DNA of 64,000 nucleotides from Biscogniauxia marginata (taxonomy: Eukaryota > Ascomycota > Sordariomycetes > Xylariales > Xylariaceae), in the NCBI GenBank assembly GCA_022695795.1, contig MU404068.1, positions 1 through 64,000 of the forward strand. Reading direction: 5' to 3'. Positions 32,007 through 46,000 of this stretch are shown piece by piece. Both the position numbers and the translations under genes were made by a program. The stretch's first letter is position 1, and every line of letters starts with the position of its first letter. Below the pieces are notes generated by a model. It saw nothing but the letters and a program-made list of their open reading frames with translations, ran no database searches and was not told the DNA's origin.

Positions 32007-32987
32007 TTATTCAGTATCCGCCGTGCTCTTTTCCGCCGCTTCTGTAATGTTGGTTCCCTTACTAATGGTCTCTGTTTTTGGATCAAACTTGGTCTTGTAA
32101 CCGTCGAGCACTAAGTGTCCCTCGTCACCTTTCGTTAGGGATGGTTCCTGTGCTGCCATCTTGACAGACTTTTCTCTAATCGTGACCTGGACGGGCCGCT
32201 TGGCCGATTTCTTCTTGGTAGTATCACCTCTTTCTAGAGCGAGATCCCGGGCATCTTGGGCAGCCTTCTTCCCGGCCTCGATCTTCATATTCTCGACTTC
32301 CTTAGCGAGTTGGCTTGCCGCTGCATCTTCTACCGCTGTCGTCGCCGCCGCCGCCGGGGTTTGTTTCTGGTTCTGCCGTCTTTCCTCTTCTTTTTCTGCT
32401 TCCTCCTCCTCCTCCTCGAGCAAATCGATCTGTATGGAGTCGATGCCGGCGCGCTCCCAGGCGGCGGTCTCGTTCAGCTGGACCTTGACGAACATGGCGC
32501 GGCGGGCGCACCGCTGCGAGCACCACTTCTCGATCTCGCGCTTGGGCACGATGCTGAAGTCGCGCCGGCCGTAGTTGACCAGCTTGAACTCCCCCTTCTG
32601 CGACACGCGCGTGCGCGGCTGCCCGCACAGCGCGTAGCCGCACAGCCCGTTCGCGTTGCGCTCCTCGATCAGGTCGTCGTAGTCCCCCGGCTGGTACAGA
32701 CGCACCAGCTGCTTGAAGGCCGAGGCGTCGGAGGGCGAGGGCCGCGAGGCGTCGGGAGAAGAGGAGGAGGATGACGACGGCGGGAATCGCGACAGCTCGA
32801 TGATGGAGTCTTGGATCTGGTCCTCGACTTCCCGCCGCGAGTGGATGATGCGCGCGTGCTGGACTGCGACGGCGCGGGGGTCGGACTTGGGAGGCTGGCG
32901 GCGGGAGTCGGCAGCTGAGGCAGGGGTAGAGGCGGCAGCGGTGGGCTTCTTGAGGATGCCCTTCGGCTTTTTGGGTTCCGACGACAT
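32007..32987 (-). CDS. RTR1: RTR1/RPAP2-like RNA polymerase II CTD phosphatase
   Basis: Rtr1/RPAP2 proteins dephosphorylate the Pol II C-terminal domain and help Pol II nuclear import. The single exon encodes 326 residues. The zinc-binding core is visible as Cys116 and Cys121 (GLCGYALCGQP) and Cys156 and Cys160 (KWCSQRCARRAMFV), in the family's C-x4-C ... C-x3-C arrangement. The N-terminus (EPKKPKGILKKP) is basic, a Glu-rich run lies near 190-210, and a long Ala/Lys-rich tail follows. Catalysis by this family has been debated, so the phosphatase label is by homology. Confidence 0.88.
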   Translation of the reverse strand: MSSEPKKPKGILKKPTAAASTPASAADSRRQPPKSDPRAVAVQHARIIHSRREVEDQIQDSIIELSRFPPSSSSSSSPDASRPSPSDASAFKQLVRLYQPGDYDDLIEERNANGLCGYALCGQPRTRVSQKGEFKLVNYGRRDFSIVPKREIEKWCSQRCARRAMFVKVQLNETAAWERAGIDSIQIDLLEEEEEEAEKEEERRQNQKQTPAAAATTAVEDAAASQLAKEVENMKIEAGKKAAQDARDLALERGDTTKKKSAKRPVQVTIREKSVKMAAQEPSLTKGDEGHLVLDGYKTKFDPKTETISKGTNITEAAEKSTADTE

Positions 32988-33898
32988 GATAGTCTGGTTT
33001 CTATCTAGTTCGCTTCGTAGTATCTGGTGGCTATCAAGATCGGGACTAATACACTAGAAAGAAAGAGGTTGGACGCTGAGGTTGTGGATTGAGTAACCCA
33101 GTGGATACAATAATAATATATCCGATGATGTGCTTTGTACTAGGTACATAATCTACACTAAGGTCATGTACGCCACATGCGTATCTACCGAGCCACAAAG
33201 AATCGCCACAGGAGCTTTCGTCATTGGCTGCGCGTGTACGAGGCACCAGTACATACAGTACGTACTCGTACAGCACCTTGCCTACAGTGGAGGGCGTCAG
33301 GTAGAGATCAAGCCGGAAGATAAACCCTGCATCCTCTCCCTCACGTTTCATCAGGCGTCCAATCTCTGGGACAACCCACACCCACATCCACATTCACGTC
33401 CTTCATCAAGACCGACTGAGCTGATGGTGTCCGTTGCTTTAGACGAGAATCGTCCGGTTTCGTCCGTCAATGCTATTTTATTCTAATTCCCACCGTTCCT
33501 AAGCCCTATCCAGCATTTGCATCATCTGCTAAACTTGTCGGGTCTCCGGTAGGTCGGGAACTCCAGGAAACAGAAAACAACAGTTCTGACAGGGTTGGTG
33601 ACCAGAGTTCATGCGCTGACGTCGACCTGCTGTAGCTGCGACCTCCGACAGGCTGCTTGTAATTGCTCAGCCTCAGGCGTCCCGTTTCGGTTTGAGAGTC
33701 GCGATAGCTGGGCTTCATTGTTTCGACTTATCTGTATTCAAACATTCAACCATCCTCCATTTTTTCCAAACCAGAGACTCCCTCGACATTCCGTCGCATT
33801 TCCTTTTTTACTTTTCGTGTCCGCACTCAACCGCCCCGCAACTACGTCTACAGCTCACGACGCCAAGCTTCGGCAGCCTGCAACGCTGAGCCACGATC
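32988..33898. promoter_or_regulatory. Divergent promoter region RTR1-like / BBC1-like
   Basis: 911 bp separate two divergent starts. Pyrimidine-rich DNA precedes the plus-strand gene at 33720-33830. No specific site is claimed. Confidence 0.45.
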
Positions 33899-36800
33899 AT
33901 GGCTGCCGTCCCTTTCAGAGTTAAGGCTGTCTTCGACTACAGCTCCGGCCACGAGGACGACCTGCCGTTCAACATCGGCCAGATAATAACCGTCACCGAT
34001 GACGAGGACGCCGACTGGTATGGCGGCGAATATGTAGACGACTCGGGTGCAAAGCGTGAGGGAATATTTCCGCGAAACTTCGTGGAGAAGTACGAACCCA
34101 CTGCCCCACCGCGCCCGACGAGAGTTCGAAAGAAAGAAACAGAACTAGCTGCTGCCGCAGAGGTTACTGCTGCTGCTTCTCCTCCGCTGCCGTCTGGTGC
34201 TCCCCCCGGGCTAGTAGAGGAGCCGGCCGAGAACGAAGCAACCCCTGTTACTTCCCCACGGCCATCTACGGCTGGCTCGCGTCAGGTTCCAGCTGTCCCC
34301 GTAGCCAGTCCTCCCGAGACTGCTTCTGTACCGGCTCCCGTTCCTTTTGAACCTAAGATCGCTTCCCCGGGCAGTCCCCGTAGTGGTGCTGCGCCAGCCA
34401 GTCCACCCTCTGCTGCTCAGCGATTCGGTCCGCCAGCCGTTGCTCAACCTCTGCCACCACCAAGAGCCCCGACGCAAATTCAGCCTCCGGCGCAAACTCG
34501 AACGCCTCCTCCGGTGACGGCGAAGCCATCCACCAATTCCTTCAGGGACCGCATAGCTGCTTTCAATAAGCCTGCGGCCCCACCAGTTGCTCCCTTCAAG
34601 CCTGGCGGGTTGGGCTCAGGCTCGTCGGGCTTTGTCAAGAAACCCTTCGTCGCCCCGCCACCGAGCAGGAACGCTTACGTTCCTCCACCCCGAGATGTTC
34701 CGGCTACCAAAGTCTATAGACGGGATGAAGATCCCGAAATTAAGGAGACGCAAGCGGAAGCTATGGAAAACGCCGAAAGGGCCGGAGTGGCTCCGGCGGC
34801 AGGCTCGGAAGAGCAAGAAGACCAACCTAAGCCTACTAGCTTGAAAGAACGTATTGCCTTGCTCCAGAAGCAGCAGGCTGAGGCCGCACAACGTCATGCC
34901 GACGCCCTCGCCAAGAAAGAGAAGCCCAAGCGTCCGCCGAAAAAGCGCACGGAAAGCGAGGCTACACCAGAAGCCGGCGGGCCAAGTGAGGCAGGAGCTT
35001 CACCTCCTCCACTTGAGCGTCAAGACACGGCTGGGAGTGTTAGCAAGAAATCTTTAGATGAAGCCCGTCCACCAAGACAATCACTGAGTGTTCGACGGAA
35101 ATCTGGTTCAGGGCCAGTTGAGGACGGAAATGAAGCAGATATGTCGGGCGCGGGAGATACTACTGAAGGTCCAGAGGATCTCACTGAAAAAGAAGATAGT
35201 GATGAGAGACCCAAGCCTACCTCACGTGCTCCTGAGCCTGAGGTTGAAGAGGGCGAAGGAGAAGAGGAGGAAGAGGAGGAAGACATTGACCCGGAAGTTA
35301 GGCGGAAACAAGAGCTCCGTGCTCGGATGGCAAAGATGAGCGGTGGCATGGGCATGGCTGGCATGTTTGGTCCACCGGGCATGATGCCTATGGGCGGTGC
35401 GCAGTCAGCCAAGAAGCCAAAGCCTGCTCTGCCATCGGAGCGTCGTTCTAGCGAAATATCGGAAAGGCCGTCTTCACCCCGGCCCATTGCCCCTCCAGTA
35501 CCGACCATGATGGCTTTACCAGGCATGGGCAAACAGAAACAACAGGAAGAAGCCGCCGCTGAGCCTAGTGTGCATGATGAGCCAGTCGGAGAAGAGATTA
35601 CACCAGTAGCAACAAGTGAACACATTAATACGGTTACGGAGCGTAAGTTCTATTGTCTAGAGCAACCTAGCCCTTATGGTAAGAGAAAATATTGACACAA
35701 AAGCAGCTCCAAAATCGCCGCCTGGCGGCCCGCCCCCTATTCCTAGCGGACGACCTGCGCCTCCTCCAATTCCTACGGAGTGTAAGTAATCTCCCTATGG
35801 TCAAGCCGTGATATCTACTGACTCTTGGCTGATTTAGCTCGGCCTCCTCCACCTCCACCGCCCGCCGGCGTTAAGTCGCCCAGCATTGGATCTGAATCTG
35901 ATGACGAGTTATCCGAGAACCCTCAGAAAGCTCTCGGGTCTGCCACAAGCGAGGTGCCACCGACTGCTCCCTCGGCTGCTGTTGTGGCACCAAGTTCACC
36001 GTCGGCGACTGGTAACAAGCGTAATTCTTACGGAGAAGGCCCCCCATCCTCACCCCCTTTGTCTTCCCCGCAAAGCAAGAGAAGTAGTCGACCGCCACCC
36101 CCTATCCCAAGCGCTGCTCCGCCTCTCCCAACACAGAGCCGGCCACCACCTCCTCCACCCCCAGGTGGTGTCTCGAGCCGCCCTTCCACAGCTGACGAGC
36201 GGGCTCCGCCGCCGATGAGACCTGGCACTTTAGATAATAGCGAGGAAGGAGAAGTCACTGAATATGAAGGCGATTATGATACCGACATTGCATCTTCTGT
36301 GCCTCACAAGGACGCGCTCAAGGCCCATGCACGGGAATCGAGCTTTGACAGCACATCAGTACGGTCACCAGCTACCGAAGTTCCCTCGTTTGTACCCCCT
36401 CGAACACCGGGTACTCCGGCACCGCCGTCTGGGCCACCGCCGGTTCCCAGTCAACCTCCACCAAATTCCAGGCCGTCGGCGGATGTACCCCGAGCCGCTC
36501 CGCCACCTCCACCACCGGCGAAAGAGGCGTCGTATGCATACGAGAATGATGATTACGACCCATACAATTATAATTCATTGCAGAGTCCTACTGCCACGGC
36601 AGCCCATAATGTAATTATGTCTGAGGAATCCACACCTGTACTAGAGTCGGGATCTTTTCACCAAGCACCTCCTCCGCCTCCGCCTGATCGCCGGGGCCCT
36701 CCACCTGCGCCACCATCTGCTGCTAAGTCTACACACCCTGCCTTCCGACAATCGTTTGACTTCCAGAGACCATCCGGGGTAGGAAGAAGATCAATTGATA

Positions 36801-37597
36801 TGACCCGACCATCGATGGAGACTGGCTATATGGCGAATGATATCGACTTGGCTAGTCACACGCAGTGGTGGCGTTCGCCGAGCACCCTCCCCCCGGTGTT
36901 CCAGGGCCGGAAGGATATTCACTTTGAGTTCGATGAATCAACCTCAACAACGGCCGATGGTCGGATATTAGTTACCAAGGCAGTCTTCATTCTCTTCCAG
37001 GACTACTCGCAGACTGTGATTACAGTCATCTTTGATCTCCAAGACTCCTCCAATACCCAGCTTGAGCAGCGACACGAGATACCCCCACGGACACTTCGGC
37101 AGGATCAGCTCGAGGAAGCCTACGAGCGATTTGGCCGGCAAATAGCTACCGCTATCGCATCAAAGAAAGACACGGTCATCGGTGATGGAACTCCCCATGC
37201 TCTCGTCTTTGAGCTACTCCGGCCTCTCAACGGTGCTCTTGTTCCCGTCGGAACCCGTGCCTACGGTGCTTTGGTTTATTCGAACCTTGCGAATGCCCAA
37301 ATACAACTCAACGATGAGATCAGGCCCGGTGATATTATTTCTATTCGCAACGCAAAGTTTCAAGGAAAGCACGGTCCTATGCACGCCAAGTACTCGATAG
37401 AAGTGGGGAAGCCAGATCATGTGGCTATTGTTTCCGAATGGGACGGGACCAAGAAGAAGGTCCGTGCCTGGGAGCAAGGCCGCGAGAGTAAGAAAGTCAA
37501 GCAGGAGAGTTTCAAGCTGGATGATCTCAGGAGCGGCGAAGTCAAGATCTGGCGTGTGATGCCGCGCAGCTGGGTCGGATGGAACTCTAAGGACTAG
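33899..37597 (+). CDS. SH3-domain actin-patch protein, BBC1/MTI1-like
   Basis: Bbc1/Mti1 binds type I myosin tails and restrains Las17/WASP-driven actin assembly at endocytic sites. Exons 33899-35642, 35707-35781 and 35838-37597 give 1192 residues. The N-terminal SH3 domain spans about residues 5-67 (FRVKAVFDYSSGHEDDLPF, DADWYGGE, GIFPRNFVEKYE). A very long proline-rich region with many PPPPP ligands and an acidic run (EEEEEEDIDPE) follows. The C-terminal 250 residues (TQWWRSPSTLPPVF, IHFEFDES, IKIWRVMPRSWVGW-like end) are the conserved globular domain of this family. The intron 1 acceptor is ambiguous (AG at 35703 or 35706, three bases apart, both in frame). Confidence 0.85.
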
Positions 37598-40500
37598 GAA
37601 TCTCGAAGCCCGCGGCCCTGGGATTGCCTGTGGCCGATACTTGTAAGAGTCAGCACCGATGGGAGAAGAATCAGCACCGAGGGGAGGACTAGCAGAGACA
37701 GCATCGAGTATAAATTAGGCCCCTATTAGCAACAGGGTGTCTGGAGAGGGTTACATATTTGAGATTAATGCATATGGCGGAGACGAAGCATGCTGGTTGA
37801 GTGATGAGAACGGGGGGTGGAATTTAAAGCTGACAGGAGCATCAGCATTCGCTCAGGAGTTCATTGACTCGCCTGTCTTCGACTACTGCTGTTGCTCTCG
37901 CAGCTTCACGTAGTTATATTACTACCTTTTAGTCATTATAGTCCTTCGCTGGTACTGAGAGCAGGGATCTCCCTGTAGCAACATCTAGTTCGAAGAATCG
38001 CAGAATCAAGGAACTACTACATTTGCGATCATATTATACAAACTTCACTCAGATCTCAAATTCCCCATCATGACTGTCTTAGCCTACCTACCCTCCTACT
38101 GTTATGTCAAAGACTAGGTAATGTGCTTCATTATTTCAAATAGGGGGTTTGACAAGTTCTCTCTACTAACATCCAATCGCTTTTTGCGTTCTCCCATGGA
38201 GGCTGGCTGAGTATACCCTACTTTGAAGTATGCTTTATTAACTACCTTCTTAGTTGGGATATAAGCTCCCCCTCCCCTCCCCCCTGCCCCAAGACACTGC
38301 ACTACAATCCTGACTACCTATCCATTGTTAAGGTATCACAAGCGACACGCTCAAAATACGCACGTACCTACCTACGTAGCACAGGTACGATTTAGTATTG
38401 TGCTACCTAGATTACGATGACCCGACAATTTGGACGGAGGAATTATCTCCTCTGTTTTATTTAACCCTTGCCTCGAGATCGACGAACATGCCACCGGTTC
38501 CGTCGGGGTCAGCCGCAGGACGGCCAGCTCGACGGCCTACTTCGAAGGCCCGGCCTTTACCCCCTGCCCATTAACCTACGTCACTGAAGCTAAGCTACTT
38601 TCGCTCTTGATGCGTGTCTCTCTTTAGGCTTTCTCGGCATCTTCGGTCCTTTTTTTTTTGGTTTTGTTTTGGTTTAGGTCGCAATTATGACGGCTTACGG
38701 GGAAGAGCGAGACAACATCTGAGACACTCCTTTTGTGACCTTGCGACTAAGACAGATCTGTTCTTTTGTCTTCCCTGAGTTGTACAATGTCGTTGTGTAA
38801 CGTGTTTAGAGAGTTAAGGGGAGGAGGGGGGTGGGGTTGTGAGAGAGAGAGAGAGAGAAGGGGAGAGAAATCAAAATTGGGAAATTAGTAAACAGACACG
38901 ACGATGATCCTGAGAACGCGCAACATGAAAGGAAAAACGCGTAAGTTTCGTCCCTTTGGATTTGATGATGTGTCGTACAGCAGGGAGAGAGAGCCACGTG
39001 TCTTCGCGCTCCCTTCCCCCCTTTTTTTTTCCTTCGGAGCTGAATATTCCCTCCCCTTTCTCTACGCCTCTTCTTTCCTCTTCTTTCTTTCTCGGGGGAG
39101 CTCTCTTCTAGGTAAGCTTAATCCAGTCTATCTCCTTTTGAGTCTAGCATCGATACCTAACAATAAGCTGAAAAGTTAACGCCGCATGTATTGTATGTAT
39201 GTATGTATGTATGTGTTTGTGCGTATGTATGTAAGTCCCATTACCTTTTGAAAAGTCCCCCTATTGAAATTCTGGGTTATCTACTGAGGCCAGGTCAGGA
39301 GGAGAAAAAAAAGGGGGCGCCGAGGTAAAACGTCAGATCAGGTCCCGGTCAGGCAGGCATGCCTTAATTGCAATCTCCTCAAGCTACGTTAGCTAGCTAA
39401 TCGTCTCTCTCTATCTCTGTCTGCATCTCTCTCCTGCACATTGGTATTGGCATTTCTAAATCGAAAAATTCGCCGGCTTGCGATCGATAGGGGGGGCCAA
39501 GAGGGGAGGAAGTCGATCGCGTGTAACCTGTTCGAACTTCGCCGCGTGTTCGCGTAGCTCGCGCATACATGCGTGTGAATATGTGAGCCCGCGGCACGCT
39601 CGAGAGAGACACAGAGAGAGATATGGAGAGTTGTAACTTTGTGTCTGCCGAGGCCAAGTGGCACATACAGCGAGCCCGTTGTGTGCCGCTTTTTTGCTTT
39701 CGTGGCATGAGTGCCACAAGGCCACAGCAACAAGGAAAGAGGAAGAGAGAGCGCGAGACGGGGACGGCGCCACGAATGCTGAAACGACAACTCAAAAATT
39801 TGGTTATAGCATTACAAGACAAAAAGCACACGGCAGTCATCGGATAGGATGGATCGGATGGGACAGGACAGGGGGAAGGGCTGAATAGGGAGGGGGAGAA
39901 AAAAGGGGCCGAGGGCCACTATCACCACCGGAACCCCGGGCTTGGGTTGGATCAATGGACCTGGAGGTGACTGAGGACGTCCGGCTCGGAGTTTTCTCGA
40001 AATCGAGTTCCCGCCAAGTTTTGACAGCAACCTACCACTACCCTGACTACCAAGGTTCGAAAGGAAACGGAGGACACCTTTTTTTTTCTTCGATGTTTTG
40101 TTGGCAAAAACCGGGCAAGATCATCATCGTCACCACGCCTTATAGGACGTAACGTGTAAGTGTGTGTGTGTGTGTGTGTGTGCTGGAAACGTGGGGAAAA
40201 TAAAGAGGCCGGTATTATTAAATTTCGGGTTGGAATGCTTATACGAGGAATTATCAGAGACGAGTATTGTTAGGCGGGTACCTTCACCCCCCTTACGGAC
40301 TACAGCGTGTATGTATGTACGGATGTATGTATATACTTAAGGTAAGGTAGCTTCAGATACCTATGGAATTGGAGGGGAGACGGAGGAGGAGGCGGAGGGA
40401 GAGGGTAGACTTGGCAAGCGCCTAGCCTTTTTTTTTGTCGTTGCCAAAAGCAGATAGACGTACACTCTCGGATACTACTCTGGAATGGTAGGTTTTCGGT

Positions 40501-43086
40501 TCACGAGAGGTTATGTATGCCATGGGGGATGGATATGTGTATGTGAGTATGATAGCTAGCGCGGCTTGCGCGATCTGATCGGCGTCCCGTTATCCGTGTG
40601 ATAGGGGGGCTGATTGGTCCGGGCCGGGCCTCTCATACTTACCAACCAGGGGAGGCGGACATACTCTATGTAGCAGATGTGCGATGGCAGACGAATAGCT
40701 TCCTTTACCCAAGAGCTGTCCTAATTTAATACGCGTAGATAGTTAGCTTGGGATATTTAACCGGAGTTAACTACGAAACGAAGCTTCCCCTTTGATTTGT
40801 AGCTGTCGTTATTATTACGGCTATTATTGACGAGGGACGAGTTTGCCACTCTACGCGCGGTTATGCCTATCTTATCTCGACCTGGTATTGTCCCGACCTC
40901 GTATCGTGATCTGCGTCGTATCTTCGAGGGAGGGGAGAAGAAGAAGCTCTAGAGCAATGGGAGCAAAAGAACATCCCGGCCCCGGCTAACGGCGGCTGTC
41001 GAGGCCTTTTGACTGGGCAGCTAGCTTAGTAGTTCTCGGTCAAAATATCAAGAAAAGGGAATATGCGGCCACTCAGATGGGGAAATTGGGGAACAATATC
41101 GGAAATGGGAAAAAAAATTTTGAGGGAATTCGCGGGATTATGATTTCGAAGGTAGATAATATGTATACACATGTATGCCAGAGACGCTAAAAGCGACATC
41201 ATTATATACATATACGGATATGCGCACGTGCGCGCTTCTAGCTACGGCCACGAGTGAGCGATATTGCCTACTATAGACGTAGGTCGACGGAAAGGGAAGA
41301 TGAGGATGGGGGGTTTCGAGTGAGATGGGACGAAGTCCCTAGATAGGGCTGGTTTGTCATCGAGTAAGGTAAGCAAGCAACTTCCACTCTTCCCGCTCCG
41401 GTCTATAATCCATGCTAGCTTGGGTGTTTAGCGTGTCCCGTCCCCCGTTGTATCGCGGATACAAGGCAGTATGGGAGGGAGTTACCTCTGGAGGAAGTCA
41501 TCATCCCACGTGCGCGCAGTCCGTCGTGTATCGGGTACAAGTTGCTTGTACCGCGAGGACTTGGGGTACTCGACTTACTCGGGGCCTGTACACTGACGGC
41601 CCCGTCGAGAGCCGGCGCGAAACGAACTTCTACCAATCTCATCGATGATTCAGGACGGGAGCGAAAGTCATGTGAACTGCGATCGATGCTGATGCTCTCG
41701 CAGTAGCTAGCGTGATGGAGGCTACGCACCCTCTTTGTCTGGTAGATCGCTTGGCCAAGAGGAGATCGGGAGATCGCCTAGCCTTAAAGCGCTGAGGAGG
41801 GGGATGATCAGGTCTTCCATGTGCTCATGGCTTAGCCTCAGTGTTATTTTTCTACGCCTTAGAGCGCCTATCCGGTTATGTAATCCTCTTGAAGCTGATG
41901 TTGGGCAGGGCTATAGGCTGCTTTCGGGGGCCTGACGATGAATCATGAGTGACGAGATACCGTTTGGCGACTCGAATGGGAGAATGGGCAGGATCATACG
42001 ATTATAGGTTGTATACTAAGCATTGCTACTTGACTATTGCTAGACTAACATGATAACCAGTTTCATACCGGTTGTGTGTCGAAGCTTCGGTCCAATGTGC
42101 CCAACCACGATATCTTAAGCGTTGCACCAATATCTTCAAGTCTATGGGACGATGTGCCTTCGTAGCAATAGACGTTGGGCTCGGAACGAAACTAGTAAAG
42201 AGAAGTGTAGCAGACTAAATGAGAGAGTATCATGCTAGTCTATCTCATCAACACCGGCATATCATGTAGAACCGTAGCATTAGGAGGAAACCCCTTATCA
42301 CCATCCGACGACGTAACATACCTTCACGGTAAATGCGGTGCCCCTGGGTCACCAGTCCAACTGTTACCAGCCCAAGATATGTTACACGAGTTATCCAACC
42401 GCCGTACGGTCGACACGGCGGCGCCTACTTAGATTCCCAGACCAGGCCGGCCGGTTACACGTGATCGTCGCGGTCTCGATGCTTCTATATTCGGAAAGGA
42501 GCCTTGTATCTTTATTATTCCCACGCCCCCCCCTATTTCCTGGTAGCCTCGCGACTCTAAAGTAGCCTCTCAAACGATCACTTCATATCAATTTTCGAAT
42601 GTGACCCTCGCATAGTCTTATTATTAGTCCTACGTGGTTCTGATCACTTGTCTAGATTGCTACCCTGCCATAGGGGGAGGCGACATAAGTGTTCGGTTAC
42701 ACTAGAACACGCGCGTTTTCCATCGAAGAGACTAATAACCCGGGGTAAAGAGAGGATAACCTATCTCCAGCCATCGGGGCTCGCCTTTTTTTTTCCTTGA
42801 CAATATTTCCGAGCTGGTGTTATTGCAAGCAAGTTTTTTTTGCCTTCTAGTTTTCCAGCGTCGTATTTCGCAAGCGATCCCTTGGAAAATCTGTCCGCGT
42901 GTGGTCCATTTACGCAGGGAAAGGAGTCCAAACAAGACCGCGAAGCGATCGATATATTGGTTCGGAAGGGGGAAAAAAGGGGGGGGGGGGGGGGGGGGGG
43001 GATAATATTGGGTTTTTTTTGTTTTTTAAAAAAAAAATAAATTCCCCCCGGTAAATAAAAAAATCCAAGCCAATATAAAACAAAAA
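37598..43086. other. Gene-poor interval, left part, with simple repeats
   Basis: No frame here has a recognisable domain, splice support or conserved look. It contains a GA run (about 38841-38858), GTAT tetranucleotides (about 39192-39214), a GT run (about 40160-40182), purine-rich tracts near 38820-38870 and 39600-39640, and a 23-G homopolymer (about 42979-43001). Overall composition is balanced, so it is not RIP-degraded. It may hold long untranslated leaders, noncoding RNA or fully decayed sequence. None can be shown. Confidence 0.5.
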
Positions 43087-43096
43087 NNNNNNNNNN
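43087..43096. other. Assembly gap (10 N)
   Basis: Ten ambiguous bases lie shortly after long G and T/A homopolymers, which probably caused the assembly break. The true distance across the gap is unknown. Confidence 0.99.
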
Positions 43097-46000
43097 GCAG
43101 AAGATAGGCTGATTCTGGTCTTGTTCAAACAAAATAATTTGCCCCCGTCTTCTTCATTCATCCTAGCGCAGTTCTATCAAGATCTCTCTTTAGTCCTCGC
43201 GATAACCCATCGAAATCATTTTAGGTTACTTGTCCAAGACCAAAGGAAAGAAAGAAGGAAAAAGCCCAACCAGTCACCAAGCTGCGAGAGGGAGAGAGAG
43301 AGGGGAGGAGGAAAAGGTTGGAATCAGGCCATTAGAAGCCCCCGCATGCTGCAAGCTGCATTGGCACCGTTTGACTGCATTCTACATCTGCGCTGACCAC
43401 TCGCGGCTGGTCATGGGATTCACAAGGATCCATCAATCGACCTTTCGAGACTTAGACGAGGATGTTGTTTTGGTGATATCTGGTTGGCCCGGCCGAGGGC
43501 TCGCCGGGGTTTCTCTTGGTTTTCGTCTCTCCTACGCTCCACGATCGTCATCATCATCAGCGCGGGAGTGGCTAAGATGTCTGATCTAACGATGCCGTGA
43601 AACCTAGCTGTCATAAGAAAAAAAGAAAAAAGGAAAACCCCATACTGGTCAATTATTGATTACGATGTTATTACTTACTTGCCTACGGAGATATACCCGG
43701 AGCATGTAATAGACTGTTGTTGGCAATGTAGGTAAGGGCAATCTTGATAGGTTATTGGGGGTTTAGTTTTCGCCTCCCCAGATAAAACCTCATTACACTA
43801 CGAATCTGGTCACTCAATTGCCAAACCATACAGCTCGAATCGGACCAGTCTGCGAGGATAAAGCTGTGTGAAAGTCCTCGTTTTACGTCCCCCCAATCAG
43901 CTTATAGGCTTAATGTGTTAGCTTTTCCCACTCGTTGTGTTTCGGGTTCGACTACATCTCCGTGAACCGGCGCAGGTGGACACATGGGCCATCGACGAGT
44001 GGCACAAGGCTGTGCCTCCAAAAGCCGGAGTAAATAGTCTCTTTTTTTTTCTTTTTTCTTTTTTCTTTTTTCTGTCTCCCCATCGGCTTAAGCATAATTG
44101 TGTCCTTCGGGCCGGGACCCTCTTCTCCCCCCTCCCCCCAAATCCCCCCCCTCATATATCTTGGCGTCTTTGGGTAGGTTGTGATGGGGCTGAGTTATTC
44201 CGGAATCAGAAGAGGAATTCTTTACGTCCAATAGTAAATGTCGTTGTTATATTTCCGAATGGAGACCAGGTCATCTAATACGTTGAAAATAAAAGAAGAA
44301 AAAAGGTAAGAAAAAAGAAAAAGAAAAAGAAAAGAGAACACTTCTTGGCGGATGAGTAAGTTGTTGCTCGAGGCTATACCGCACCTTATCTTCTGCCCCG
44401 TAGAAAGTTGACTTACTAAGCCACGTACCTTAAGTAAGCTTACGAACGACTCCGACCCGAGGCTCTGGGCGGTATGTTCTCGTGGATGGGGGGGTTTGTG
44501 AATCGTTAGAGGAACGGAAGTATCCGTGCCTGATAAGAGGTGACACGAAGGTGAGACAAGAACGCACTCTATATCCTCTGATGTAAGCACTCGCACATTC
44601 AGACTTCCATGTTTCACGTCCGGGCATTGCCGGTTACACGCATATGTTGAGATGAACTAACTTGACTGACTGCATGCCCGCCTTTTCAGCCGCGCTTACA
44701 TGACGAAACTCCTGTTGTGTATCTCATGGCCTAGAGAGTCGAGATAGTGTCAGGTGTTAGTCAAGTCTGCAGCGAAAATGCCCACTAGGGCTCGACGCCA
44801 TGCTTAGTGATAATGAGGAATAGGGTTGGTATAGGCGCAGAATATAATCGCCTCATGTATTATGTATGCAAAATATCTGTCGTTAACGTCGCATAGAAAT
44901 CTCAGGTCATGTACTATGATAGGTAACCCCCCTCTTCTATAAAGAAACCACTGCCATTGGTCGAGCATGTGAGAGCCGTACCTACAGTCCGCTGACCCTT
45001 TAGTCAGGTTTCCCGTGCTACACAGGATGCATGAGCATGCCAAAGCTCCTAGTAAGCGAGATGCTGTACGGTTAAGCATGATAAGGGGCGTCGTACATTG
45101 GCTTCTGTCCTCCCCCTTTGCTCCTTTAATATAGCCGCCATCAGATCAACTTTCATAGCCTGAGGCAGCACGACAGCTAGCCGCACCTCCTTAGCCGTGT
45201 CTCACATGAAATAAAAAAAGAGGCTACCTGGGATTTCCCTCCCGCCTAACTTCCACGTACTACTTACCTCTCTCATTGGGCCGTTCACTGGAATAACCCG
45301 AGAGACCGACCCTTCCCCGCTAAGGAGGTACCCAGCCTCTGAAATATCAAAGAAAAAAAGTATCTAAACGCCGCCAGGGATATTATTATCAATTCACGTA
45401 AGCCGAAACAGCACCCCTTGGCTCGAGGATCTCCCCTAGTGACGTGATCTCTCTCTCCCACCAGAAAGCACGCTTCGTACTTTTCCCTTCTCGTGACTAT
45501 TGCCCCCGGTGGAGCTTTTGCCAGCGATGCCATCTCCTCTTCTCTCTCCCTGCCCGTCGTGCTGGCCTTTTTTTTTCTCTCTCCAGGAGCCACTCCCGGG
45601 CAGGTGAGTTGGGCCCGACCGCCTTGATCGACTCCTCCATAGGGTCGTGGAAAGCCCTCACGATGCCATATATCGATAGTGGCATGTCGGGGCGAAGAGG
45701 CGCGGTCCACACTGCGTGACTCCTCCTCGGCGCAGGAGGTTCCTGGTTCCTCTCTGATGGGGTTTCGATCCTCGAGTAGGCGTCCCCGACGACAGATAGC
45801 GTCAAAAAAAGAATCCTTCCGCCGGTTCAACCCCATCCGAGGGGACTCGTGTGCTTCTTTTTCGGCGTAGGAAGTAGATGCCTTTTGTATTACCACCTAT
45901 GTTCACTCAATAGTGCTTCTCTCTCGCTATCCCCCTATGTTAGGGGGGCGAGGGATGGCTGAGAGCAAGTCAAGATATAAAAGAATAGTAAAAAGAAACC

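Noticed and set aside
45285..45896. 203-codon minus-strand open frame
   Set aside because: Composition reflects purine-rich DNA. There is no domain, no splice context and frames overlap on the other strand, so chance is more likely than a gene.
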